Part shown: positions 18,401 to 25,939 of the stretch, piece after piece | Position numbering within the stretch: position 1 is the first letter of the stretch | Layout of the letters: each line of letters starts with the position of its first letter | Assembly (NCBI GenBank): GCA_016208615.1 | Contig: JACQXS010000045.1 | Coordinates: forward strand, 5,719-52,903 | Direction of reading: 5' to 3' | Length of the DNA stretch: 47,185 bases | Origin: Candidatus Stahliibacteriota bacterium | Lineage (GTDB): Bacteria > Hydrothermota > UBA3073 > JACQXS01 | Position numbers and translations under genes: made by a program | The notes under the pieces: model-generated | Database searches by the model: none | What the model was told of the DNA's origin: nothing | Seen by the model: the letters and a program-made list of their open reading frames with translations, nothing else

Positions 18401-19178
18401 GGCTTTAGTTATTGCCAGGTCATTAAGGTCGCAAAGGGTAAATAAAATAGTTGAAGATACTGCTGTTATCAACATTATATCAGGGATAAGAATGGTAAAT
18501 ATTATAGTAGAACCGGATACAAGTGCTAAAACTGAAAACTTTGCTTTGTATAGATATATGAGAGTCATAAACCTTGGTAATGATGCTGATGTTGTGGATA
18601 TAGAAGTTGAAAAACAGAATAATGGCTGGGAGTATAGTTTAACTTTTGATAACGGTTCACCTTTACTGGATACAGATGGGGATAATAAAATTGATATCGG
18701 CATTATAGGACCTCTGGATACTACTTGTCTTTTGCTCAGTGTCACGCCTCCTAAAATTGAAACAGGAATCAACTATACTTATATAGACACGCTTGTTATT
18801 TGGGGTACTTCAAGTCATAATGCAGCTTACGATAGTGTGATATGTAATAGAGATAGTGCGGCGGTTATTACGGAATTGATTATTTTCAACTTCTCTATCC
18901 ACAATTACCCAAATCCATTCTATAAGGATGAAGGCACTAATTTTGTTATTATTATACCCACAAGGACAAATTGTGATTTAACTATATATAGTCGGAAGGG
19001 TGAGGTGATTAGGGAAGTATTTGAGAATAGACCTTTTGAACCAGGACGACACGAAATCTTATGGGATGCTACTAATGTTTATGGTAAAAAGATAGCTGCG
19101 GGGACATACATCTATAAGTTCTTAGCCGGGGATAAACAGATAATCAAAAAATTAGTTGTATTGCCACCTCGCCGATAA
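12435..19178 (+). CDS. Giant DUF11-repeat surface protein with C-terminal sorting domain
   Basis: Starting at ATG 12435 gives 2247 residues with a clean signal peptide (MKNISLGVKILIGIIVMQST...AFA). Residues about 20-400 form a propeller-like region. About twelve DUF11/conserved-repeat domains follow, each with phrases like P-x-S-G-S-x-V-x-P-G-D-T-I-x-Y, VxDTLDTTH and GDTIxNxGV. The last 90 residues are a FlgD/Por-type tail (HNYPNPFYKDEGTNF, AAGTYIYKFLAGDKQ). DUF11 repeats are typical of long adhesins or stalk-like cell-surface fibres, so a structural or adhesive role is inferred. Two neighbouring domains are duplicated, with one 233-bp segment almost identical. Codons are rich in Asp-Thr (GATACT) pairs throughout. 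Confidence 0.88.
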   Translation: MKNISLGVKILIGIIVMQSTAFARWSAIENIDINELGQYGAIYNERSLAIDTTGFKHVCYMSESGKGLPRLWHYAWKRPIYLWDRWQDTTFYSHPDQRLSPPYCNPVVITDMRNNTHIAWSYISDGPPGGDSGYVYYRRKTSAGVWNPLVIISPGRIRQPRYAAIGVNSTDTRRMVAYICTESGNTKLKARIYDTGSWQPEIEIASSSIDDYFPSVAIDEAGYFYLLYVQNGNLICQMRDKNSPYISLWTYTIGGVFGQCAADPINGNIHFANISNSKLIYQYRRNNDTNILNWYGIDTLLYSTTSGNVAISCYDSVVGIVSGTSLDNDTLYFKQINYSGLWNTVTLPLLDGRTYSGKSIAMDNAGYAHIIGNNCAFGGGIEIADSIFYFTDRVTPKIIILPDTIAMPDTGGSTYPGVPISYTHKVINKGNILDTFGIFIVSSKIDSVAALIWSYKSNTDTVYYPDTAYINSIWPEDTARVSLLIIPSDTCPPCFVDTTKFMAFSKFNPSARDSASDTTHIIINVNLFKFALSPPAGSTVAPNDTILYRIVLQDTWRVQIDSITIYDPISRNFDTVWVESTTADSDIYYFTPDTLVWTIFNQHLPRYADTLTLKGIVRTFDCSDILPQNIINFGFTKGTNCIAGDTSSYIIHNIVGTNIKLGLSKLPEPAHPNYDTLQPGDIITYYLECRNDSAFPADSVVICDSLDDDVLQVGYASGNPIITPNYVEWYVGCLLAHSMYSCTLRVRVGYEYKAAFQRMDTLYNKAFARGKISPANSYSDTTIHFIFRRLEIYTDKVANPPSGSICEPGDSIFYTLQVYLDTSANSIIRNISLIDTLDPLIDTAKYISGPYSYSHPIITWTIDSLAPGDSVSYTYWGFIDSAAPIGDSVINYYRFNYPSDTLVKIISDTTIHYIGREKIRKSAIPASRSWVEPNDTIYYTLTYFNMRPDTVYSVILIDTVDTIHLDIISISPPDSVFSGNAIRWNIGNIAPKDSFKTQFVAKVKSTAPAGDSIPNWGVFHGADTGRDYTVHYIRAVRRLWLNKDAYPPYPDRSLVSPGDTIKYYIAMRYSGNDSAHQVIVQDLIDTLLIDTCINITPPAIYNVSSIIWDLGNLPPGWIDTLKYQGIVKTTAPESTIINACYEIGIDTDTLTDTTFHFIRREEFTKLSLPVSGSWVAPNDTIYFGLLYHNMRPDTVGPVTLVDTLDTTHLVVEYISPDSMFIGNVISWDTTEVGPGNYFQGIIFTRVKADAPLGDTILNIGVVYGIDTDTSCTEHYIGMSITELIKSATPDSGSIVNTGDTIDYQLQCHNTGNRPGIGIVVVDTITNVDTAFVTAISTGNVLWSTIGTTRILSWTIDTIYPDSTELLSYSAIVTNAISDSVMNFAISDTFTSNKTIHYIEIPEMWFNKDAYSPFPDSSVVQPGNTIYYYIAMRNQGKDTAHQVRVYDLIDTLLIDTCINITPPAIYNVSSIIWDLGNLPPGWIDTLKYQGIVKTTAPESTIINTCYEIGIDTDTLTDTTFHFIRTERGKKWASPVSGTIVRHSDTIAFYLEYVGSIVDTQVIISDTLSPYLSAPFNITDNGIWTPSYITWTLNIPAGSRDTVSFKAYVLPSAPEGDTIYNYGVFEGESGTYSSSPTKHPIGVPHIRIEKNATPPSGTPVTAGDTISYTLRCISFGTDTARNIICYDTLSAYFTLPNIIIWNVGDVPPDTIIDTIFSRVVKPVLPDSAYGDTIFNIPVLMSFTDTEVDTVKDTTYHPINAAEFNISKIALTLSNSLLPEFSAVYPDSKFYYQINITNTGSVVAKNLIILDTIQNTTDCAVIDSVLLGPDSVWWNGNNLLVPKNVIGWWIPQLDTGAGVQMKYRVQIVTEGKNEILDTLDTLNNTCWIKANNILDSSATHTLYVGYKCGIEIKPDTFFFTFVGETKICPLRVKNTGNFNDSISIIGKNTSPGWQIFIASINDSSFLLPNVPPDSVCLLPVRLVAPNYSSTNTALVIARSLRSQRVNKIVEDTAVINIISGIRMVNIIVEPDTSAKTENFALYRYMRVINLGNDADVVDIEVEKQNNGWEYSLTFDNGSPLLDTDGDNKIDIGIIGPLDTTCLLLSVTPPKIETGINYTYIDTLVIWGTSSHNAAYDSVICNRDSAAVITELIIFNFSIHNYPNPFYKDEGTNFVIIIPTRTNCDLTIYSRKGEVIREVFENRPFEPGRHEILWDATNVYGKKIAAGTYIYKFLAGDKQIIKKLVVLPPRR
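15678..15910 (+). repeat. Copy 1 of a 233-bp near-identical intragenic repeat
   Basis: It matches 16770-17002 with three differences that I can count. It encodes the DLIDTLLIDTCINI to GIDTDTLTDTTFHFIR segment of a DUF11 domain. The flanking domains are much more diverged. Confidence 0.92.
16770..17002 (+). repeat. Copy 2 of the 233-bp near-identical intragenic repeat
   Basis: It lies exactly 1092 nt (364 codons) downstream of copy 1. The sharp edges of identity within longer, diverged homologous domains suggest gene conversion, or a two-domain duplication followed by partial homogenisation. Confidence 0.92.
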
Positions 19179-19229
19179 TTGAACTTTGAATTTGTTTAGG
19201 ATTTAGGATTTATTTTTTACAGGGGGTGA

Positions 19230-20237
<1,008 letters not shown>

Positions 20238-20379
20238 AAACTAATAGAAATTTGTAGAGACGCAAACAATTTCTACTTAATTTCCACCAATCTCTATAAA
20301 TTTCTGTTCACTATTTGAGATTAAAAAATAGGTAGTGGGTCAATATATTGAACCCAAATTTGATGTAGAGAGGTGAAAT

Positions 20380-21534
20380 ATGAAGTCTTTAAGAGAGTTA
20401 GATATTAAGGGTAAGCGAGTGTTGATGCGGGTAGATTTTAATGTCCCAATTAAGGAGGGTAAAGTAACAGACGATACAAGAATACGAGCATCGCTTCCCT
20501 CTATAAAGTATGTGATTGATAATGGCGGTAAGCTTATTCTTATGTCTCATCTGGGGCGTCCCAAGGGCAAGATAAATGAAGCCTTTTCACTTAGACCAGT
20601 AGCGGATTGTCTATCCAAGATTCTAAAAAGGCAAGTTAAGTTCATTCCCTGTTGTATTGAGAGCCAAGCTACAAACCTAATGCAAGAAGGTGATACCCTG
20701 TTACTTGAGAATGTAAGATTTCACCCAGAGGAAGAGAATAATGACTTAGAGTATGCTAAAAAGCTTGCCCAACTCGGCGATGTGTATGTTAATGATGCTT
20801 TTGGTAGTACTCATAGGGCGCATTCTTCGGTAGCAGCAATTACATTTTATTTTAGAGAAAAAGCTATGGGCTTGCTTGTGGAAAAGGAGATTAAATATCT
20901 ATCACTCCTGTTAGAAACTCCTAAACATCCATTTATTGCTGTTTTGGGCGGCGCTAAAGTAGCTGATAAGATAGAAGTGATACAAAATCTATTGCCTCGG
21001 ATAGATAAATTATTACTGGGTGGCGGAATGGTATTTACATTTTTTAAGGGACTGGGATATGAAATAGGAAACTCACTATTAGAGACAGATAAATTAGATT
21101 TGGTAAAAAAACTACTTGATACCGGAGGGAATAAAATTTTGTTACCCAAAGATATTGTTATAGGTGATAAATTAGATAAAGATGCACAGAAAAAAGAGGT
21201 AGTGGCAGATAAGATAGAACAGGGATGGATTGGACTGGATATAGGCAAACAAACTATTACTCTCTATCAGTCTGTGCTTAATACAGCGAAGACTATTTTC
21301 TGGAACGGACCTATGGGAGTATTTGAGTTGGATAGATTTGCTGACGGTACCCGTGCCATAGCTAATAAAATAGCAGAAAGAGAAGCAACTACTGTGATAG
21401 GTGGTGGAGATACAATAGCTGCGGTGAATAAATTTGGATACTCAGATAAAGTAACACATATCTCTACTGGTGGAGGCGCATCACTTGAGTTTTTGGCTGG
21501 CTTAAAGCTGCCAGGTATTGAAGCACTGGAATAA
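20380..21534 (+). CDS. pgk: Phosphoglycerate kinase
   Basis: The 384-residue protein shows the N-domain substrate site (RVLMRVDFNVPI, LMSHLGRPKG, LLENVRFHPEEENND, FVNDAFG-like VNDAFGSTHRAHSS) and the C-domain nucleotide site (VLGGAKVADKI, FWNGPMGVFE, VIGGGDTIAAV, ISTGGGASLEFL). All catalytic and glycine-rich motifs are intact. It makes ATP and 3-phosphoglycerate from 1,3-bisphosphoglycerate, directly following gap in pathway and on the chromosome. An AGAGAGGTGA ribosome site supports the start. Confidence 0.97.
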   Translation: MKSLRELDIKGKRVLMRVDFNVPIKEGKVTDDTRIRASLPSIKYVIDNGGKLILMSHLGRPKGKINEAFSLRPVADCLSKILKRQVKFIPCCIESQATNLMQEGDTLLLENVRFHPEEENNDLEYAKKLAQLGDVYVNDAFGSTHRAHSSVAAITFYFREKAMGLLVEKEIKYLSLLLETPKHPFIAVLGGAKVADKIEVIQNLLPRIDKLLLGGGMVFTFFKGLGYEIGNSLLETDKLDLVKKLLDTGGNKILLPKDIVIGDKLDKDAQKKEVVADKIEQGWIGLDIGKQTITLYQSVLNTAKTIFWNGPMGVFELDRFADGTRAIANKIAEREATTVIGGGDTIAAVNKFGYSDKVTHISTGGGASLEFLAGLKLPGIEALE

Positions 21535-21583
21535 TGTCTTTTGGCTTTCAGTTTTTAGCTTTTTGATTTAATGCCTTCAGGTC

Positions 21584-21655
21584 GCCTCTGTAGCTCAACG
21601 GATAGAGCATCAGCCTCCGGAGCTGGTAATGTGGGTTCGATTCCCGCCAGAGGCA
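21584..21655 (+). tRNA. tRNA-Arg, anticodon CCG
   Basis: A full cloverleaf can be folded: acceptor GCCTCTG/CAGAGGC, D arm GCTC/GAGC, anticodon stem TCAGC/GCTGG with loop CTCCGGA (anticodon CCG), T arm GTGGG-TTCGATT-CCCGC, and discriminator A. No CCA is encoded. The 3' part (from 21610) is overlapped antisense by the end of the RnfC-like coding frame. Confidence 0.95.
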
Positions 21656-22407
21656 TAAAGTTTAGCTTTTCCATACATAATCCAGTGGATTAAATTTCGT
21701 TTTGCTGGACACACAAAAGCACAATTTGCACACTCTATACAGTCCATTAGTCCCAATTCTTTGGCTTTTTCCATTTTTCCGCTCATCATATAATCAACTA
21801 TCATTTTAGGTAAAAGTCCAATGCTACAAGCTTCAACACAAAAGCCACATCTTATACAATGTTTATCAAGCGGCAAATCCGCAATATTTTGTACCCAAAT
21901 CTCTTTTGTTGTTTTGATAACAGGCACTGTATCTGTGAATTGTGCTATGCCCGTTATAGGGTTATTCATAATAATTTTTTGCGGTTCACTAATATAGCCA
22001 CCACAAAATTCTATTAGTTCTTTGAATGGTGTTCCAATCCTAACTAATAGGGTTTTAGGTTTCTTTACATCTCCCTTCACTGCTACTACTCTTTCTATAA
22101 CTGGCTCATTATCTGTTATGGGTGTAAGGAGTTCGCTTTGAGGTCGCACCTCTTCATCTTTTCCATCTGATTCAATTACTACTGATAGACAATTACCACC
22201 CATAGGATGAACTCGTGGCTCTATACTTTTAACTACTCCTGATATAGATGAATAGATAGCTGTTGATAGATTATCTTGGGGTTCACCTATTTTAGTTCCT
22301 ACTTTGACATAACTGTTTGGGCGAACAATGGGCTTGGCGAGTGTACCTGTGTCCTGACTTAATGGTATAATTGCAATTTTGGGTATGGGTGCTTTTTTAA
22401 TAATCAC
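21610..22407 (-). CDS. Short RnfC-like iron-sulfur protein lacking the FMN domain
   Basis: In 265 residues it keeps the RnfC N-terminal sandwich (RPNSYVKVGTKIGEP, SGVVKSIEPRVHPMGG), an SLBB-like segment (KPKTLLVRIGTPFKELIEFCGG, IMNNPITGIAQFTDTVPVIK) and two [4Fe-4S] motifs (CIRCGFCVEAC near 182; CIECANCAFVCP near 220). RnfC proteins are about 430 or more residues; the central NAD/FMN-binding (51-kDa-like) domain of about 150 residues is absent. At that exact point lies the palindromic element (EEVRPQ). It may act as an electron-wire subunit of the upstream Hdr/Flox complex. The last 15 codons read antisense through tRNA-Arg (SGGNRTHITSSGG), so the original stop may have been lost. Confidence 0.75.
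   Translation of the reverse strand: MIIKKAPIPKIAIIPLSQDTGTLAKPIVRPNSYVKVGTKIGEPQDNLSTAIYSSISGVVKSIEPRVHPMGGNCLSVVIESDGKDEEVRPQSELLTPITDNEPVIERVVAVKGDVKKPKTLLVRIGTPFKELIEFCGGYISEPQKIIMNNPITGIAQFTDTVPVIKTTKEIWVQNIADLPLDKHCIRCGFCVEACSIGLLPKMIVDYMMSGKMEKAKELGLMDCIECANCAFVCPAKRNLIHWIMYGKAKLYASGGNRTHITSSGG
22140..22152 (-). repeat. GAGGTGCGACCTC element at the RnfC domain-loss junction
   Basis: Exact core copy with the same extended flanks (ttgaggtcgcacctctt) as the copies in the C25-like gene nearly 20 kb away. It encodes EEVRPQ between the sandwich domain and the SLBB-like domain. Confidence 0.75.
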
Positions 22408-22423
22408 TTGTTTTTTGGCCTTG

Positions 22424-24301
22424 TCATTTGGATTCGTGTTCTTTAAGTAATTCTTTCACAGTCTTACTAACCAGTGGGTCTTTATCCGAGACAAATTTCT
22501 GCACCCTCTTTTCTCCTAATTTTATAAGTGCTTCAATAGCGGCTATCCTTACCTGTCTTGGTCTGGCTTGATAAAACATAGTTCGCGGATTAGCTACTTT
22601 AAGTAGTATGGGAATAGCAACTTTATCTTCTATATTTCCCAAAGCTCTACAAACTTCTTTTTGTACCGTTTCTGCTTTACTTGGCTTATCAATTATCTGG
22701 ATTAACTCTTTAGTTGCCGGCGTATATTTCATATTTCCCAAGCCCTCAATTGCTTTTTCCTTAATGATATGTGATTCATCGTGTATTGCCAAAAGTAGCG
22801 TCTCTTTTGCTGATTCTGTGCCAAGGTGACATAGCAATTCAACCGTCTTTTGGCGAAGATGAAAATGTGGATTAGCCAATTCTCTTCTGAGAGTATCAAC
22901 TACACGCTCTACTTGCCCCACTCCATCAATAATATCCAAAATTCTCATCCCTGCTTGCATATCTGTTTCCTCTTTGAGTGCATGGATTAGCTGGTGTACC
23001 GCAGTATCGCCAATTTTGACTAACATATCAGCAATTGTCCTACGCAATCTAAAGTCAGCTGTTTCTTTAATTTTAGCTATTAGTAAAGGCACACAATGAG
23101 GTCCAATACTCATCAGTACCTCTTTTGCCTCTTCTCTTTTTTCCTCCTCATCAGACGAAAGCTCATCTATCAGTAGTCGTATATACTCATTCCCACCTAA
23201 TTTATCCATAGTAGCTTTGGCATAAAGTTTCCGAGCGTTAAATTCATCAGACTTTGAATGAGCAGAGAACATCTCAGTAATTGTCCGCATATCAGCATAA
23301 TTTCCTTCTTTTAAGTATCTGGTGGCGGCCTGACCTAAAAGATTAGCTATTTCTTGGTAATTTTGAGCATCTGTCTCCTTTTCGCCCGCAGCTACTAATT
23401 TTAAGTCCACTTTGCGAACAATATTTTTATCTCTCAATGCCTCTATTGTTGAATACAGTTTCTTAAACGCAATAGTTGCTTTTAGCCGTATATCAGTTAC
23501 AGAAGCTTCAAGATTATTGGCTAATTTATCACATAATTCCTCTGCTAATACTAACTCCTCAGGCGAGCGAGCAGACTCAAACAAAACAGCTACCTTTTGC
23601 AATACATTTTCTTCCAATAGGGAATTGTCGTCAACATTTAGAAGTTCTTTTATATTGTCAGTTAATTGGATCCCGGAGTAATCTATTGCTTTCTCTTTAA
23701 CAGAAGTTTTTTTACCTTGGTGTGTTAGTAGGGCTAAAATATTAGGGTCATCAGGGAAAAGTTTTCTTGCTATTTCTATTTTTATTTTATTCCTCTCATC
23801 ATTGTCTTTAATTAAGTCTATAAGTGTAGAGAGGTCATTTGTAGTTTGGAGTACTTTTTCCCTCCCTTCATTACCTGTTGGAGCGAAGCGGAAATCCTGA
23901 CTTGGCGGGACTTCTATAATCAAGTCCTTCTTCCCAACAGGAACATAGAATTTTTCACTTATCTCAATATGTGGTAAATCCTTAGGTATATGTTTAGAAG
24001 CTAACTCACGCAAAAAGGTGTAAAGCTCTTCTTGAGTAACCCCTGCTTTAAAAACTATACTCTTAATTTTCAAAGCAATGAGAGAATCAAGAAATATGCC
24101 ACCTGAAACCTCAATAGGCTTACCATCTGCAAGTAGAATGCCCTCAGACTCACTTACGGTGGTAACCGAATTCTTTTCACCAAGAGTATTTTCTAAAGTA
24201 CTAATACAGTGAGCGATTGACTTTTTAATAAGTGCGCTCTCGGGTGGATACAGTAAAATGTTACTTATAGCTATACGAAACTCTTTAATTAACTCTTCCA
24301 T
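22424..24301 (-). CDS. HEAT-repeat protein
   Basis: The 625-residue soluble protein has an N-terminal domain (about 1-150, GGIFLDSLIALKIKSIVFKAG, EELYTFLRELA) seen in bacterial HEAT/regulatory proteins. A linker follows, then a C-terminal solenoid of HEAT repeats from about residue 370 (EVLMSIGPHCVPLLIAKI, ADMLVKIGDTAVHQLIHAL, ELLCHLGTESAKETLLLAI, RALGNIEDKVAIPILLKVA). Such solenoids are protein-interaction scaffolds; no enzyme motif is present. It sits in the redox operon between the broken aminotransferase and the RnfC-like gene. An element of the GCGAAGCGGAAATCC family adds SQDFRFAPT-type residues near 140. No ribosome site precedes ATG 24301; coupling to the small frame ending at 24304 is possible. 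Confidence 0.8.
   Translation of the reverse strand: MEELIKEFRIAISNILLYPPESALIKKSIAHCISTLENTLGEKNSVTTVSESEGILLADGKPIEVSGGIFLDSLIALKIKSIVFKAGVTQEELYTFLRELASKHIPKDLPHIEISEKFYVPVGKKDLIIEVPPSQDFRFAPTGNEGREKVLQTTNDLSTLIDLIKDNDERNKIKIEIARKLFPDDPNILALLTHQGKKTSVKEKAIDYSGIQLTDNIKELLNVDDNSLLEENVLQKVAVLFESARSPEELVLAEELCDKLANNLEASVTDIRLKATIAFKKLYSTIEALRDKNIVRKVDLKLVAAGEKETDAQNYQEIANLLGQAATRYLKEGNYADMRTITEMFSAHSKSDEFNARKLYAKATMDKLGGNEYIRLLIDELSSDEEEKREEAKEVLMSIGPHCVPLLIAKIKETADFRLRRTIADMLVKIGDTAVHQLIHALKEETDMQAGMRILDIIDGVGQVERVVDTLRRELANPHFHLRQKTVELLCHLGTESAKETLLLAIHDESHIIKEKAIEGLGNMKYTPATKELIQIIDKPSKAETVQKEVCRALGNIEDKVAIPILLKVANPRTMFYQARPRQVRIAAIEALIKLGEKRVQKFVSDKDPLVSKTVKELLKEHESK
23881..23913 (+). repeat. 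GAGCGAAGCGGAAATCCTGACTTGGCGGG element in the HEAT gene
   Basis: It matches the element at 1781-1810 closely (inverted relative to it) and 1604-1633 in its first half. It encodes PPSQDFRFAP in frame. Confidence 0.55.
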
Positions 24302-24303
24302 AT

Positions 24304-24435
24304 CTATATGGACATCCTTGACTCGTTCATTGGCATCAATGGTGAGAGTATTGGCATCAATGGTGAGAGTATTGGCATCAATGGTGAGAGTATTGGCACC
24401 AATAGTGAGAGTATTGCTGTCCGTAACTCATTCAT
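24304..24435 (-). CDS. Small heptapeptide-repeat frame between DegT remnant and HEAT gene
   Basis: The 43-codon frame begins ATGAATGAG 12 nt after the DegT stop and ends TAG 2 nt before the HEAT start, so it fills the gap. Its heptads are MNELRTA, ILSLLVP, ILSPLMP three times, MNESRMS. There is a weak TAGGGA upstream. It shares start sequence (MNEL) and heptad register with the small frame at 27255-27413. Whether it is translated is unknown; it may only be a frame left open by a 21-bp repeat. Confidence 0.35.
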   Translation of the reverse strand: MNELRTAILSLLVPILSPLMPILSPLMPILSPLMPMNESRMSI

Positions 24436-24455
24436 TGCTGTCCCTACTTATTTGT
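24309..24455 (-). repeat. 21-bp tandem array 1 (seven units, four of one type)
   Basis: Plus-strand units: 24309-24329 (A type, ending TCCTTGACTCGTTCA), then three identical and one slightly changed TTGGCATCAATGGTGAGAGT-type units at 24330-24413, then two A-like units at 24414-24434 (TTGCTGTCCGTAACTCATTC) and 24435-24455. The A-type units resemble units of the array at 27279-27404 (GGACATCC-n5-TCRTTC). Confidence 0.85.
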
Positions 24456-25474
24456 CATAAAAGTTTTTAACTTCCTTTGCTATTAACTCTATCTGCTCTT
24501 CTTTGAGTTCAGGAAACATTGGTAGCGATAGAGCTTCGGAGCAAAATTCTTCTACAACGGGTAAGCTACCCTTAGCAATTCCAAGGTATTTATAGGCCGG
24601 TTGTAAATGCAATGGTATAGGATAATGTACCCCTGTATCTATACCTTTAGAATTAAGCCACTTTGACAATTCATCCCTCTGCTTACTCCTTATCACATAC
24701 AGGTGATAAATATGTTTAGCGTATGGCATTTCTTTTGGAGTTACAAGCGGTAAATCTTTAAGCAGTGAGTTATACTTTTTAGCATTCGTTCGTCTCTGTT
24801 CGTTCCAGTTTGCAAGATATTTGAGCTTCACTCTCAGTATTGCCGCCTGAATACTATCTGCCCGATAATTATAGCCCTCCATCAAGTGTTCATATTTTTC
24901 ATACCTACCATGATTAACAAGTAATTTTACCTTCTCTGCCACCTCTTTATTGTTAGTTACCACCGCTCCCGCATGTCCGTAAGCACCAATATTTTTGCCC
25001 GGATAAAAAGAGAATATAGCCGCATCCCCAAATCCACCTACTCGCCTGCCTTTGTATTCCGCTCCATGTGCTTGTGCCGCATCCTCTATGACTTTAAGAT
25101 TATGCTTCCGGGCAAGCTCAAAAACTGGGTCCATATCGGAGGGCTGACTAAATAAATGAACAAGTATTATAACTTTTGTACGAGAAGTAATCTTACGCTC
25201 TATTTGTTCATGGTCTATATTATATGAATCCTTATCTATATCAGCATACATTACCAATACCTAATGCCAATAGACATAAATCCAATGCCGTAGAACCTGA
25301 CGATGTAGCTATCCCATACTTTGCGCCACAAAAAGTAGCAAATTCAGTTTCAAACTTAGATAACTCCTCTCCGCCTATAAAGTTTGTAGATTCAACTACC
25401 CGCCTAATAGCAGCATCTATCTCGTCCTTTATAGTTAAGTATTCCGCCCTTAAATCAATTAACTGTATCTTCAC
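24448..25474 (-). pseudogene. DegT/DnrJ/EryC1/StrS-type aminotransferase with internal deletion and frameshift
   Basis: Two frames together resemble a PLP sugar aminotransferase. The 5' piece (25241-25474) ends [19 protein letters not shown]. The 3' piece starts [14 protein letters not shown] and continues through [16 protein letters not shown] (PLP lysine) to [16 protein letters not shown]. Between ALGIG and VMYADID the family normally has about 27 residues (the GDEVI...PTFTFxAT...A segment), which are missing, and the frame shifts. The enzyme would be inactive. Its normal job is aminotransfer to a nucleotide-activated keto-sugar for surface glycans, unrelated to the surrounding redox genes. 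An assembly deletion is the alternative explanation. Confidence 0.85.
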
Positions 25475-25517
25475 TTACCCTCCTTTTTTGTAGGGCATCC
25501 AAAATGCCCATAGCTTT

Positions 25518-25934
25518 CTACTCATCTATAACTAATCGTAATATTTGTAAATTCCGTCTTTTTATCAGAGAATATGTAGATATTCTGTAGAATATCGGCA
25601 TATCCAAGCGAGTGTACCACACACCCAAGTGAGCGTACCACACACCCAAGTGAGTGTACCACACACCCAAGTGAGTGTACCACATACCCAAGTGAGTGTA
25701 CCACACACCCAAGTGAGTGTACCACACACCCAAGTGAGTGTACCACACACCCAAGTGAGTGTACCACACACCCAAGTGAGTGTACCACATATCCAAAGTG
25801 TACCACATATCCAAGTGAGTGTACCACATATCCAAGTGAGTGTACCACATATCCAAGTGAGTGTACCACACGCTCCACAGCGTATACCGTATATTCCACT
25901 TACTTTTCAATTCTTTTATCAAAAATTCAACCAT
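25518..25934 (-). CDS. Heptapeptide-repeat frame (YTHLGVW) in the hdrC-DegT gap; doubtful gene
   Basis: A 138-codon frame starts 5 nt after the hdrC stop with MVEFLIKELKSKW and then runs through about 13 heptads of WYTHLGV or WYTHLDM before a unique tail. The 21-bp unit leaves nearly all frames open, so openness alone is weak evidence. Two facts favour meaning: one unit is 18 bp, so the frame is kept, and the heptad register matches those of the other two small frames in this operon. No ribosome site is obvious. It could be a repeat-built spacer rather than a protein. Confidence 0.3.
   Translation of the reverse strand: MVEFLIKELKSKWNIRYTLWSVWYTHLDMWYTHLDMWYTHLDMWYTLDMWYTHLGVWYTHLGVWYTHLGVWYTHLGVWYTHLGMWYTHLGVWYTHLGVWYAHLGVWYTRLDMPIFYRISTYSLIKRRNLQILRLVIDE
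25604..25873. repeat. 21-bp tandem array 2 (13 units)
   Basis: The plus-strand unit is CCAAGTGAGTGTACCACACA plus C. Starts fall every 21 bp from 25604 to 25772, then one 18-bp unit at 25793, then 25811, 25832 and 25853. Units vary mainly in their last bases (CACAC, CATAC, CATAT). There are no unique spacers, so it is not a CRISPR array. Confidence 0.95.
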
Positions 25935-25939
25935 TAGTT

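Noticed and set aside
20238-20379. Riboswitch or attenuator between gap and pgk
   Set aside because: Only AT-rich stuttered words (AATTTGTAGAGAC, AATTTCTAC) are seen; no stable conserved structure could be drawn.
22090-22170. Two separate genes instead of one short RnfC-like gene
   Set aside because: The frame is continuous through the element, with no stop or new ribosome site, so it was kept as one gene with a domain loss.
24258-24470. Plus-strand 70-codon frame with repeated ASMVRVL heptads
   Set aside because: It is the mirror frame of array 1 and overlaps the ends of the HEAT gene and DegT remnant; no ribosome site.
25604-25873. CRISPR array
   Set aside because: Units are contiguous 21-bp tandem repeats without unique spacers, and no cas genes are present.
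25518-25937. Several long overlapping frames on both strands through the 21-bp array
   Set aside because: A stop-free 21-bp unit opens most frames at once. Only the minus frame starting right after hdrC was kept, with low confidence.
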